A DNA stretch of 14,180 bases from Symbiobacteriaceae bacterium (lineage in GTDB: Bacteria > Bacillota > JAAYKD01 > WRDA01), in assembly GCA_009779515.1 (NCBI GenBank), contig WREE01000039.1, positions 1 to 14,180 on the forward strand, given 5' to 3'. Each line of letters starts with the position of its first letter. The stretch's first letter is position 1. Positions 6,777 to 13,726 of the stretch are shown here, in pieces. The notes beneath the pieces were generated by a model that saw nothing but the letters and a program-made list of their open reading frames with translations, was not told the DNA's origin and searched no databases. A program made the translations under genes and the position numbers.

Positions 6777-8330
6777 GTGTCTTTAAGCTGTGCTATCTAT
6801 ACCTTGGGTTGCAAGGTCAACAGCTACGAAAGCAGTAAGTTGGCTCAAGAGCTACAGCAAGCGGGGTTTAACTTGGTTCCCTGGGAAGAACCTGCTGATA
6901 TTTATATTATTCATGGCTGTGCTGTGACTAACCAGGCGGAGGTTAAGACCAGGCAAGTTGCCCGAGGGGTTAAACGGGAACATCCCGAGAGTTTTTTACT
7001 CCTTTTAGGGTGTATTGTCGATGCCGACCCGGAAATTGGCAGTAAGGTTCAAGCTGAGCTACAGATAGCTAATGCCCACAAAGAAGAGGCAGTGTCCCTG
7101 CTAATTGCTAACCTCAGCGGGTTAGGGGAGCGTCTTACGCCACCTGCCTCTCCTTGCGATAACCTCCCTGCCGCTACTCCCAGCCGTCCTTTAGTAAAAA
7201 TCCAGGATGGCTGTAACAATCACTGCAGCTATTGCCTTATCCCCAGGTTACGTGGGCGAGAAAGAAGCCGCTCCCTGGAAGAGATAATGACCGAGGTGAT
7301 CTGGTGTAGAGATAAAGGTTACCAGGAGCTAGTCCTCACTGGTATCCACCTGGCACGCTGGGGGCAAGACTGGTCTACTCAACATGAGCTTCCACCCCAC
7401 GCACTAGTGCGCGGGGACCCCGGGTCTTGTAGACACGGATTGTTTCCCCTTACTGGAACTACGTTCCAGAGCCACAGTTCACAGGCTTCTACTTTGATAG
7501 ATGGGGGCTACCCGCCCCCAAACCCCCGTCGCATTTCAGGCGCATGTCCTGAAATGCTTACAGAAGCTCCGCTTCTGCGCCACGGTTCCCGTGGCGGAGT
7601 AGAAGCCCAGTTCACTCCTTCTCCAGGAGAACACAGTTCACAGGCTTCTACTCTGCCAGACCTGTTGGCAGCTTTGTTGGCGCTACCTAACCTGCCCAGG
7701 CTTCGCCTTTCCTCGGTGGAGCTGCCGGAGGTTAGCCTCCGTCTTATCGAGCTTATGGCGCACAACAGCCAACTGTGTGCCCATCTACACCTCCCCCTGC
7801 AAAGCGGTTGTGATGCTACCCTTAGGCGTATGGAGCGGCGCTATGACACGGAGAGTTACCGGGAGAAGGTAGCGCTGTTACGCCACTATCTTCCCGGTCT
7901 AGCGCTAACGACCGATATTATCGTAGGCTTTCCCGGGGAAGATGAAAAAGAGTTTCAACAAACCATGGACTTTTGCCGGGAAATGGCATTTTCACGTTTA
8001 CACGTCTTTCGTTACTCCCGGCGACCTCACACCCTGGCCGCTACTATGCCTCAGCAGGTGGCTCGGCAGGTAGCTCAACGCCGCAGCAGAGATTTGATTG
8101 AACTGGGTGAGGAAATGGCGGCGGCATATGCGGCGACCTTCGTCGGAAAAAAGGTATGGGCAGTCTTAGAGCAGAAAAGAGAAGGCGAGCCTCTGGCGGA
8201 GGGTTACAGCGAGCATTATTTGTCCTGCTCCCTGCCTTACCCCTACCCTGTGCCGGCTACCGGGTTGTTGCAGCAGTTGCTGGTAACCGCCAGCCGGGGA
8301 CCCAAGTTAATGTGCCAATTATTACCATAG
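6777..8330 (+). CDS. mtaB: tRNA t6A37 methylthiotransferase with 91-codon in-frame insertion
   Basis: MtaB converts t6A37 to ms2t6A in tRNAs reading ANN codons, using two iron-sulfur clusters. The N-terminal methylthiotransferase domain shows its cluster cysteines in YTLGCKVN, IHGCAVTN and LLGCIVD. The radical-SAM cysteines are in DGCNNHCSYC. The later TDIIVGFPGE and a short TRAM-like C-terminal end are also visible. The gene is 517 codons instead of about 426. Between GQDW and TLPDLLAALL lies a block rich in Pro, Gly, Ser and Arg, encoded by hairpins of a repeat family also found outside genes here; the frame stays open throughout. Deleting 273 bp between the TCTACTC copies gives GQDWSTLPDLLAALL, as in ordinary MtaB. 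ATG at 6753 also opens the frame, but only GTG at 6777 has a spaced Shine-Dalgarno (GGGAG, 9 nt). The insertion follows a barrel strand and may be a tolerated loop, or may harm activity. Confidence 0.9.
   Translation: MSLSCAIYTLGCKVNSYESSKLAQELQQAGFNLVPWEEPADIYIIHGCAVTNQAEVKTRQVARGVKREHPESFLLLLGCIVDADPEIGSKVQAELQIANAHKEEAVSLLIANLSGLGERLTPPASPCDNLPAATPSRPLVKIQDGCNNHCSYCLIPRLRGRERSRSLEEIMTEVIWCRDKGYQELVLTGIHLARWGQDWSTQHELPPHALVRGDPGSCRHGLFPLTGTTFQSHSSQASTLIDGGYPPPNPRRISGACPEMLTEAPLLRHGSRGGVEAQFTPSPGEHSSQASTLPDLLAALLALPNLPRLRLSSVELPEVSLRLIELMAHNSQLCAHLHLPLQSGCDATLRRMERRYDTESYREKVALLRHYLPGLALTTDIIVGFPGEDEKEFQQTMDFCREMAFSRLHVFRYSRRPHTLAATMPQQVARQVAQRRSRDLIELGEEMAAAYAATFVGKKVWAVLEQKREGEPLAEGYSEHYLSCSLPYPYPVPATGLLQQLLVTASRGPKLMCQLLP
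7381..7653. mobile_element. 273-bp palindromic repeat cluster inserted in mtaB
   Basis: A block of exactly 91 codons bounded by direct repeats TCTACTC (7374-7380 and 7647-7653). It is made of consecutive hairpins: 7395-7416 (10 bp, one mismatch), 7453-7469 (7 bp), 7502-7520 (7 bp), 7531-7557 (10 bp perfect), 7561-7577 (7 bp) and 7578-7596 (8 bp). Last comes the inverted pair AGTAGAAGCC/GGCTTCTACT at 7598-7607 and 7643-7652. A 21-bp sequence is repeated directly at 7473-7493 and 7632-7652. Type A repeats in reverse orientation end at both of those sites. Bases 7499-7517 are the reverse complement of 5909-5927 in the prmA-rsmE gap. No transposase or other gene is inside, so this is a non-autonomous REP/BIME-like cluster. 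Confidence 0.85.
7598..7652. repeat. GTAG palindromic repeat pair, type A, inside mtaB
   Basis: Inverted GTAGAAGCC units facing each other (7599-7607 forward, 7643-7651 reverse) around a 35-nt spacer. The terminal 10-bp arms are the same as those of the intergenic copy at 2637-2690. Read on the minus strand, the right unit continues TGTGAACTGTGTTC, matching the TGAACTGCGTTC core of the copy at 5865. The spacer also holds a small CTCCT/AGGAG hairpin. Confidence 0.8.
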
Positions 8331-8347
8331 GGAGTAGGAGTGAAAAG

Positions 8348-9001
8348 TTGAGCTGGATTAACAGTATCATCAGGCCAGATTTTATTTTTATGATCCCAGG
8401 TTTGCTTATCGGGCTTACCGTCCACGAATTTGCTCACGCCTGGGTGGCATACCGTTGTGGTGATCCTACCGCCTACTGGAACGGTCGGGTTACCCTTAAC
8501 CCTTTGGCTCATGTGGATCCCGTAGGGCTAATCTGCCTGGTCTTCTTCCGCTTCGGTTGGGGCAGACCGGTGCCGGTTAACCCATCTAACTTTCGTCATT
8601 ATCGTAACGGGCAACTGGCAGTGTCTTTAGCAGGTATTATTAGTAACGTCATCGTCCTACTGTTAACCGGTATCCTGATGGGGGTACTCTACCTTATCTT
8701 ACCCCACACCATTCCAGTTAATTACCTCATGCGGGTGCTGGATGGGGTAGTCGTGTACAACGCTTCACTGGCAGTTTTTAACCTGCTGCCGATCCCGCCG
8801 CTGGATGGCTCCAAAGTTCTCATGCAGTTTTTACCCTACCATATGGCACGTATCTACCGAGATTTCAACAGCTCGATGGGGATGTTAGTTCTGATGTTCC
8901 TTTCGGTAACCCGACTTTTAAACCAAATAATGGGTCCTCCCATCTACTTACTCTACCTAGCGGCTATCCGCCTAGCAGATCTCATAGCCTTTAGACGGTG
9001 A
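8348..9001 (+). CDS. Site-2 protease family (M50) membrane metalloprotease
   Basis: An integral-membrane zinc metalloprotease of about 217 residues, the short single-domain S2P type (YwhC-like) without a PDZ domain. The zinc motif HEFAH has His26, Glu27 and His30 in the first membrane helix. The third ligand, Asp153, lies in NLLPIPPLDGSK. NPLAHVDPVG and GWGRPVPVNP, typical of this subgroup, are present between them. The frame is open back to 8156 inside mtaB, but that part reads as out-of-frame mtaB. TTG at 8348 follows GGAG-rich sequence (AGGAG ends at 8340, 7-nt spacing) and puts HEFAH where the family has it. The gene starts 17 nt after the mtaB stop and precedes tmk by 26 nt, so it is likely co-transcribed. 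Substrate unknown; related proteins cut transmembrane helices of regulatory or signal-peptide remnants. Confidence 0.9.
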   Translation: MSWINSIIRPDFIFMIPGLLIGLTVHEFAHAWVAYRCGDPTAYWNGRVTLNPLAHVDPVGLICLVFFRFGWGRPVPVNPSNFRHYRNGQLAVSLAGIISNVIVLLLTGILMGVLYLILPHTIPVNYLMRVLDGVVVYNASLAVFNLLPIPPLDGSKVLMQFLPYHMARIYRDFNSSMGMLVLMFLSVTRLLNQIMGPPIYLLYLAAIRLADLIAFRR

Positions 9002-9027
9002 CAGGGAATTAAAATGGAGATAAAAAC

Positions 9028-9651
9028 ATGCCTTTTATAACCTTCGAAGGGTTAGATGCCGCCGGTAAAAGCACTCAGATTGGGCGGCTGCAGCGCAGGT
9101 TGCTGGCTCAGGGGTTGCAGGTGGTTTGTACGCGAGAATCCGGGGGAACCCCTTTGGGTAGAGAGCTGCGGGCTTTAGTCCAGGAGCGGCGTGACCTGCA
9201 GATTGCTCCTCTTGCCGAGGCGTTTCTTTACGCTACCGATCGAGCTCAGCATATTAGCGAGTTGGTGCGCCCGGCTCTGGAACAAGGCGCTTTTGTCATT
9301 TCCGACCGTTATATCGACTCCAGCTTGGCCTTCCAAGGGGTCTATCTTCCCTTAGAGCTCATCTCTGCTATTAACCAGCTGGCTACCGCAGGTCTGCAGC
9401 CGGAGTTAACCATTCTCTGTGATTTAGATGTTACCACTTCGCGGCAGCGCTTGCAGAGTCGCTTAGCGCCTTTAGACCGCATTGAGAGCCGAGAGGATGC
9501 TTATCAGGAACGGGTACGAGGAATCTACCTGCAACTGGCACGAGAGAATCCGGAGCGTATTCTTATGGTGAATGCTGCGCAAAAGGAGGAGGAGCAGGAA
9601 GCTCTTATCTGGGATGCGGTAGTCCAGCGCTTCCGGGTACAATCTCCCTAA
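9028..9651 (+). CDS. tmk: Thymidylate kinase
   Basis: Phosphorylates dTMP to dTDP with ATP in the cytoplasm, an essential step to dTTP. The 207-residue length is normal. Motifs: P-loop GLDAAGKST (residues 8-16), the dTMP-binding segment RESGGTPLGRELR, DRYIDSSLAFQG (the DR[YH] motif) and the lid region around RQRLQSRLAPLDRIE. An arginine-poor P-loop with a basic lid fits the Gram-negative/Firmicutes type II enzyme pattern. The ATG at 9028 is preceded by GGAG about 11 nt upstream. It follows the M50 protease gene closely and is followed by a 90-nt gap holding a promoter for lepB. Confidence 0.95.
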   Translation: MPFITFEGLDAAGKSTQIGRLQRRLLAQGLQVVCTRESGGTPLGRELRALVQERRDLQIAPLAEAFLYATDRAQHISELVRPALEQGAFVISDRYIDSSLAFQGVYLPLELISAINQLATAGLQPELTILCDLDVTTSRQRLQSRLAPLDRIESREDAYQERVRGIYLQLARENPERILMVNAAQKEEEQEALIWDAVVQRFRVQSP

Positions 9652-9689
9652 TAGCTACCGGATTAGACAAAATCTCTCAGGATAATTTA

Positions 9690-9698
9690 TGGTATAAT
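9690..9698 (+). promoter_or_regulatory. Extended -10 promoter upstream of lepB
   Basis: TGGTATAAT is an extended -10 element (TGn plus a consensus TATAAT at 9693-9698). The best -35 match, TAGACA at 9664-9669, is 23 nt away, too far for normal spacing, so the extended -10 is the main evidence. Transcription would begin near 9705, giving a leader of about 37 nt before the lepB ATG at 9742. Confidence 0.55.
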
Positions 9699-9741
9699 AG
9701 CTTGTTACATGTCGCATATCGTTTCAGGAGGTCTAATACCC

Positions 9742-10362
9742 ATGTTCAAGTTTTGGAAGGAGCGCAAGGAACCTACCCAGCAGCCGGAGGAGGCAAACTC
9801 CTCCCCCGAAAATGCCAGTGCCGAACCTACTCCGGTTAACCGCTCTATTGTACGGGAGGCTCTTTTGTTTGTCAGAGAATTTATTATCGCCCTGGTTATC
9901 TCCTTACTGGTAACCCGTTTTATTTTCATTATTCCTTTAGTGCCAACTGGCTCCATGATTCCCACTATCAATATCGACGAGCGTATTTTAGTCGATAAGT
10001 TCACCCGGCGTTTTACCCCTATCAAAAGGGGTGAAATCGTTGTTTTTCCCTGCCCCGATACGCCAGAGGAGCTTTATGTGAAAAGAGTTATTGGCTTGCC
10101 GGGGGAAACGGTAGAGATCAAAGAAACGAAAGTCTTTATCAACGGTGAGCTTCTGGATGAGCCGTACTTGGCGGTAGATACCTTAGGTCGCTACGGACCT
10201 TATCATGTTCCCGAAGGGCATATCTTTGTTATGGGTGACAACCGCAATTATAGTAAAGATAGCCGTGCCTGGGTTACCACCAACTACGTCAATTTAAACG
10301 ATATCAGCGGTCGCGGTATTGCGGTGCTGTGGCCTTTAAGTCATATACGGAGTTTAAGATAA
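9742..10362 (+). CDS. lepB: Type I signal peptidase
   Basis: Serine protease that removes signal peptides from exported proteins at the outer face of the membrane. From the chosen start it has 206 residues: a charged, Pro- and Glu-rich cytoplasmic N-terminus (1-38), one membrane helix (about 44-65), then the catalytic domain. The nucleophile is Ser71 in VPTGSMIPT and the general base is Lys114 in YVKRVIGLPGE. The MGDNRNYSKDSR box near the end is complete. The frame is open from 9709, but AGGAGG at 9726-9731 with 10-nt spacing points to ATG 9742. The gene seems to have its own promoter at 9690-9698. The M24 peptidase gene follows after 21 nt. The roughly 38-residue soluble tail before the helix is longer than in the shortest Firmicutes SipS-type enzymes. 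Confidence 0.94.
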   Translation: MFKFWKERKEPTQQPEEANSSPENASAEPTPVNRSIVREALLFVREFIIALVISLLVTRFIFIIPLVPTGSMIPTINIDERILVDKFTRRFTPIKRGEIVVFPCPDTPEELYVKRVIGLPGETVEIKETKVFINGELLDEPYLAVDTLGRYGPYHVPEGHIFVMGDNRNYSKDSRAWVTTNYVNLNDISGRGIAVLWPLSHIRSLR

Positions 10363-10383
10363 TTTAACTAAGGGGGTTTTTTT

Positions 10384-11466
10384 GTGAGCATGCAGCGTCT
10401 CGAAGCGGTGCGCCAAGCCATGAAGAAGGAGAACCTGCCGGCTATCCTGGTAACCTATGGCGAGAACCGCGCGTACCTCTGTGGCTTCACCGGTTCATCG
10501 GGAACAGTTCTCATTACGCCGGAGCAGGCTTACCTGGTGGTAGGCTTTATTTACCAGGAGCAGGCCTCTATGCAGGCACCGGGTTGGAATATTATCTCCC
10601 AACGAGAGAGTCCCGCCGCCACTGTGGGGGATCTCCTTGGCAGTTTAGGCATTAAGGAAGTAGGCTTTGAAGCCAATCATTGCACCCATGCTCAGTTAGA
10701 GGGGTTCCAAAAAGCCTTTAGCGAGGCTAACTTGGAGATCACCCTCACCCCCTATCGCAGTATCATCGAGACGCTGCGCCAGGTTAAAGATGCTGACGAA
10801 ATTGCACTCATCGCCAAAGCAGCCGAAATTGCCGACCATGCCTACTTGCATATCTTGGGGGTTATCCGGGCGGGCATCAGTGAAAAAGATGTGGCTATTG
10901 AGCTGGAATATACCCTGAAAAAAATGGGTGCCGACACTTTTGCCTTCGATACCATTGTGGTTTCCGGTAAAAGAAGCTCCATGCCTCACGGTAAGCCAAC
11001 CACTAAAATTATCCAGGTGGGAGATTTTGTCACCATGGATTACGGCGCCCGCTATGGAGGTTACTGCAGCGATATTACCCGCACCGTTGTCGTGGGTAAG
11101 CCTAGCGATGAGCAGCGGCGGGTTTACCAGACGGTACTCACGGCTCATCTGCGGTCTTACAATGCGGCAGCCCCCGGTATTAGCGGGGTGGAGCTGGATG
11201 CGGTTGCCCGCAACACCATTAACGACGCCGGCTACGGCAAATATTTTGGCCATAGCTTAGGGCACGGTATCGGCAGGGTGGTGCACGAGGGACCCTCTGC
11301 CAGCCAACGCAGTGAAGCCGAGTTTGTGGCAGGGAATGTTGTCACTATTGAGCCGGGCATTTACATCCCCAACTGGGGTGGCGTGCGTATCGAAGACACC
11401 GTTCTCATCACCGAGGAAGGGCGTCGCTCCTTAAATCACACCACCAAGGAACTGATTGTTCTTTAA
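10384..11466 (+). CDS. M24 family Xaa-Pro peptidase (YqhT-like)
   Basis: A 360-residue dimetal peptidase of the aminopeptidase P / prolidase type, which cleaves peptides with proline in the second position in the cytoplasm. The N-terminal creatinase-like domain (about 1-130) precedes the pita-bread fold. All five metal ligands are visible: Asp219 in TMDYGA, Asp230 in SDITRT, His294 in LGHGIG, Glu323 in TIEPGIY and Glu337 in VRIEDT. GTG at 10384 follows AGGGGG (10371-10376) with 7-nt spacing; ATG at 10390 is a weaker alternative. The gene directly precedes efp, as yqhT does in Bacillus. That link is sensible because EF-P relieves stalling at proline runs and this enzyme digests proline peptides. 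Whether the substrate is a dipeptide or longer cannot be told from the sequence. Confidence 0.93.
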   Translation: MSMQRLEAVRQAMKKENLPAILVTYGENRAYLCGFTGSSGTVLITPEQAYLVVGFIYQEQASMQAPGWNIISQRESPAATVGDLLGSLGIKEVGFEANHCTHAQLEGFQKAFSEANLEITLTPYRSIIETLRQVKDADEIALIAKAAEIADHAYLHILGVIRAGISEKDVAIELEYTLKKMGADTFAFDTIVVSGKRSSMPHGKPTTKIIQVGDFVTMDYGARYGGYCSDITRTVVVGKPSDEQRRVYQTVLTAHLRSYNAAAPGISGVELDAVARNTINDAGYGKYFGHSLGHGIGRVVHEGPSASQRSEAEFVAGNVVTIEPGIYIPNWGGVRIEDTVLITEEGRRSLNHTTKELIVL

Positions 11467-11501
11467 TAGCGGTCATATTTGCCCTAAAGGAGGAAGTGCC
11501 T

Positions 11502-12059
11502 TTGATCAGCACTAACGATTTACGTACCGGTCTCACCGTGGAGATTGACGGCGATGCCTGGAGTATTGTCGAGTTTCAGCATGTTAAGCCGGGCAAGGGT
11601 GCCGCCTTCGTCCGCACGAAAATGAAGAACCTGCGCACCGGGTCTGTTCAGGAACGCACCTTTAACGCCGGAGAAAAACTCAACCGCGCCCGGGTGGATA
11701 CCCGAACCATGCAATTTCTTTATAAATTAGACGATGAATACCATTTTATGGATAACGAGAGCTTCGAGCAGATCTCCCTTACTCCTGCCGACCTGGGCAA
11801 CGGAGTTAACTATTTAGTGGAGAATATGAATATTGTCGTGCAGCTTTTTGAAGAGCGGGTTATAGGCATTGAGCTCCCCAACGTGGTGGAATTAAAAATT
11901 ACCTTCACCGAGCCAGGCGTTCGTGGTGATACTGCCACCGGCGGTTCCAAACCTGCCACTTTAGAAACGGGAGCAGTTATCCGCGTCCCCTTCTTTGTCA
12001 ACCAGGGCGATATTGTTAGAGTGGACACTCGCAGCAACGAATATTTAGGACGAGCATAA
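11502..12059 (+). CDS. efp: Translation elongation factor P
   Basis: EF-P binds between the ribosomal P and E sites and promotes peptide bonds at polyproline stretches. The product from TTG 11502 has 185 residues, the standard length, and begins MISTNDLRTG as in many Firmicutes. The three barrel domains follow in order: KOW-like domain I with the loop VKPGKGAAF, domain II near residues 65-125, and domain III ending GDIVRVDTRSNEYLGRA. The tip residue is Lys32, the position that is modified in some bacteria; no epmA/earP-type modification gene is in the window. GTG at 11496 also opens the frame, but AAAGGAGG (11486-11493) sits only 2 nt from it, against 8 nt for TTG 11502. A strong terminator follows 6 nt after the stop. 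Confidence 0.96.
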   Translation: MISTNDLRTGLTVEIDGDAWSIVEFQHVKPGKGAAFVRTKMKNLRTGSVQERTFNAGEKLNRARVDTRTMQFLYKLDDEYHFMDNESFEQISLTPADLGNGVNYLVENMNIVVQLFEERVIGIELPNVVELKITFTEPGVRGDTATGGSKPATLETGAVIRVPFFVNQGDIVRVDTRSNEYLGRA

Positions 12060-12065
12060 AACAAA

Positions 12066-12109
12066 ACCAAAGAGCGGTTGCTTCTAAAGGGAAGCAACCG
12101 CTCTTTGGT
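12066..12109. terminator. Bidirectional terminator between efp and the M42 peptidase
   Basis: A perfect 19-bp stem (12066-12084 with 12091-12109) around a 6-nt loop TAAAGG, placed between two convergent genes. Read on the minus strand it is followed by TTTTGTTTTAT, a good T-tract for ending the M42 transcript. On the plus strand the tail (ATTAAAT) is weaker, but the stem is long enough to stop efp transcription as well. Confidence 0.85.
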
Positions 12110-12148
12110 ATTAAATAAAGGTGTTATCGGGATGCCTAGGCTAGCCGA

Positions 12149-13180
12149 TTACTCGCTTTGCAGGTAGGCCAACACCAGCTTCATGGTGTTCTCTACCGCT
12201 TTAATATGGGAGCGCTCCATCCCGTGGCTGGCGGCCACACCAGGACCGATTAAAGCTCCTTTAATATCGTTACCAGCCCTTAAAGCGGCCGAAACATCGG
12301 AACCGTACTGAGGGTAGATATCCAGCGCATAGCCAATGCCTCCGGCTTGCGCAAGCTCAATGAGCTTAGAGGTAAAATGGTAATCGTAGGGACCGGAGGA
12401 ATCTCTGGCGCAAATGGAGACATCCATTTCGGTGCAATTTAGGTCTAACCCGATGCAACCCATATCTACTGCCAGCACCTCGGTAACATCCGCTGGTATC
12501 TGGGCCATACCGTGGCCGACCTCTTCGTAGGTGGAGAACAGGAACTTGACATCGTAGGGTAGGGTAATTTGGTGTTCCTTGAGATGGTGCAGTACCCCTA
12601 AGAGGATGGCTGCCGAGAGCTTATCGTCTAAAAAACGGGATTTAATAAAGCCGCTGGGGGTTATTTGCGTTTTGGTGTCGAGGCAGATATAGTCTCCAGG
12701 GGCAATGCCTAACTTCAAGACATCGTCTTTGTTTTTAACTATTTCGTCTAGACGGATCTCCATATTGGCTTCATCTCGGGCTTTGCTGGAGGAATCGGGG
12801 AAGACATGACCTGAAGGGCTAGTGGAGAGTACCGTTCCGGTATACACCTTGCCACTACGGGTATGAATGGTGCAGTATTCGCCATCGGCAGTGTTGAGCT
12901 GCAATCCGCCAATACGGACAAACTTTAGGGTGCCGCCGGAGGTCACAGAGCGCACCATGAGTCCCAGGGTATCCACATGAGCCGAGAGCGCTCTGCCACT
13001 GGGCTTGGCACCGGGTAGGGTAATAACGCCGTTCCCCTTTTGGTTTTGGGTAAACTTCAACCCCAGGGAAGCAGCAATTTCGCCGACATAGGCGACCACT
13101 TGGTGGGTGAAGCCAGAGGGGGAGTCGATAGCCATGAGCTTTTTGACCATATCCAGGGTATAATCCAGTTTGATATCCAC
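12149..13180 (-). CDS. M42 family metallo-aminopeptidase
   Basis: A 343-residue cytoplasmic dimetal aminopeptidase of family M42 (YsdC/FrvX/tetrahedral aminopeptidase type), trimming peptides from the N-terminus. Metal and catalytic residues are all visible: His68 in SAHVD, the bridging Asp of FLDDK (185-186), Glu219-Glu220 in STYEEVGHG, Asp239 in AVDMG and His319 near the end in GVAASHGMERSH. The PDZ-like insertion domain spans about 72-165. The start is GTG at 13180; AAGGAGG on the minus strand lies 11 nt upstream, slightly far but strong, and no nearer start exists. It is transcribed toward efp and shares its terminator. No clear promoter could be placed upstream. Neighbouring minus-strand DNA holds no partner gene, so it is probably a single-gene unit. 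Confidence 0.94.
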   Translation of the reverse strand: MDIKLDYTLDMVKKLMAIDSPSGFTHQVVAYVGEIAASLGLKFTQNQKGNGVITLPGAKPSGRALSAHVDTLGLMVRSVTSGGTLKFVRIGGLQLNTADGEYCTIHTRSGKVYTGTVLSTSPSGHVFPDSSSKARDEANMEIRLDEIVKNKDDVLKLGIAPGDYICLDTKTQITPSGFIKSRFLDDKLSAAILLGVLHHLKEHQITLPYDVKFLFSTYEEVGHGMAQIPADVTEVLAVDMGCIGLDLNCTEMDVSICARDSSGPYDYHFTSKLIELAQAGGIGYALDIYPQYGSDVSAALRAGNDIKGALIGPGVAASHGMERSHIKAVENTMKLVLAYLQSE

Positions 13181-13289
13181 CTGTTAAAAAACCTCCTTAA
13201 AAATGTAAGTATCCAGGCACTTTCTAACCGTACGGTTCGCTGGACTACCTGAAATCTCCTTCTTCACGCCCTTAGCTTTGCTAACATTA

Positions 13290-13325
13290 AATGCCGCAGC
13301 CGGAGTAAAGTCCGGCTGCGGCATT
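13290..13325. terminator. Strong GC-rich hairpin, terminator-like
   Basis: A perfect 15-bp stem, AATGCCGCAGCCGGA paired with its complement (13311-13325), around the loop GTAAAG. A short TT then CC follows on the plus strand, so the T-tract is weak. It lies about 110 nt upstream of the M42 gene start on that gene's strand. There it could block read-through from minus-strand genes further right, but the native partner gene is not visible. Confidence 0.6.
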
Positions 13326-13352
13326 TTCCAGACTGTAGAAAACAGGTTTCAT

Positions 13353-13413
13353 GTAGTGGCGGCACTCTGCCGCCACCGTAACCTGGAGCATGGCGGCAGA
13401 GTGCCGCCACTAC
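13353..13413. repeat. GTAG palindromic repeat pair, type C
   Basis: Two 23-bp arms (13353-13375 and 13391-13413) are exact reverse complements, separated by 15 nt. Each arm starts with GTAG on its own strand and is itself a hairpin: stem TGGCGGCA/TGCCGCCA with loop CTC. This is the BIME layout, two inverted REP units. Short open frames across it are by-products of the palindrome. Confidence 0.85.
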
Positions 13414-13621
13414 GTAACCGCACTCGGTATCCTCAATTAGGCTTGGGGACAGCGCTTTCAAACCTACCCGTTGTTTGGCTGGGGTGTGAAGAATAATGTT
13501 TTCTACCTAACTTACCTTATAGGATAAAAGTAACCGCTTTATGGCATCACATGCCCGGCAAAAAGCAAACTTAATTGCAAGAACATAACTTAATTCGCCG
13601 AAGAGCGCACTCTGAAGGCGA
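13414..13621. other. Intergenic stretch with no recognisable feature
   Basis: Part of the gene-free region 13181-13621. Apart from the hairpin at 13290 and the repeat pair at 13353, I see no gene, RNA or promoter that can be defended. The only pattern is a 9-bp direct repeat AACTTAATT at 13568-13576 and 13587-13595, 19 bp apart, of unknown meaning. Confidence 0.5.
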
Positions 13622-13622
13622 G

Positions 13623-13667
13623 GAGCTGTCTCAATAAGGATATCACGTATCCTTGATGGGACAGCTC
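13623..13667. repeat. Nested palindrome at the left end of the IS remnant
   Basis: A 20-bp stem with three imperfect positions (13623-13642 with 13648-13667) around TCACG. The left arm is the IS end itself; the right arm (CTTGATGGGACAGCTC) resembles a second, inverted end. It may act as a terminator for the transposase, or may mark two IS ends brought together by a deletion. Confidence 0.6.
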
Positions 13668-13726
13668 TTTACCCATGTATCTTTGGCATTTACTCAGGAG
13701 AACAGTTTCCAAAAAGAAAATTTTTG

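Noticed and set aside
7374..7653. Intein, or group I/II intron, in mtaB
   Set aside because: 91 codons is too short for an intein and the splice-junction residues (Cys/Ser start, His-Asn end) are absent. The length is also too short for a self-splicing intron, and the block reads through in frame.
8156..8347. 64-residue N-terminal extension of the M50 protease
   Set aside because: It lies in the mtaB C-terminal coding region in another frame, has low-complexity content and lacks a ribosome binding site; TTG 8348 has one.
9664..9669. TAGACA as the -35 box of the lepB promoter
   Set aside because: The distance to TATAAT is 23 nt, outside the usual 16-18 nt; the promoter is better explained by its extended -10.
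10696..11253. 185-codon minus-strand open frame
   Set aside because: It is the antisense shadow of the well-conserved M24 peptidase and has no family features.
13264..13496. Short open frames on both strands around 13264-13496
   Set aside because: They run through the hairpin at 13290 and the inverted repeat at 13353. The similar peptides on both strands (HAALCRH-like, GGRVPPL) are caused by the palindrome.
13568..13595. Direct repeat AACTTAATT as an iteron or regulator site
   Set aside because: Only two short AT-rich copies, no origin or promoter context.
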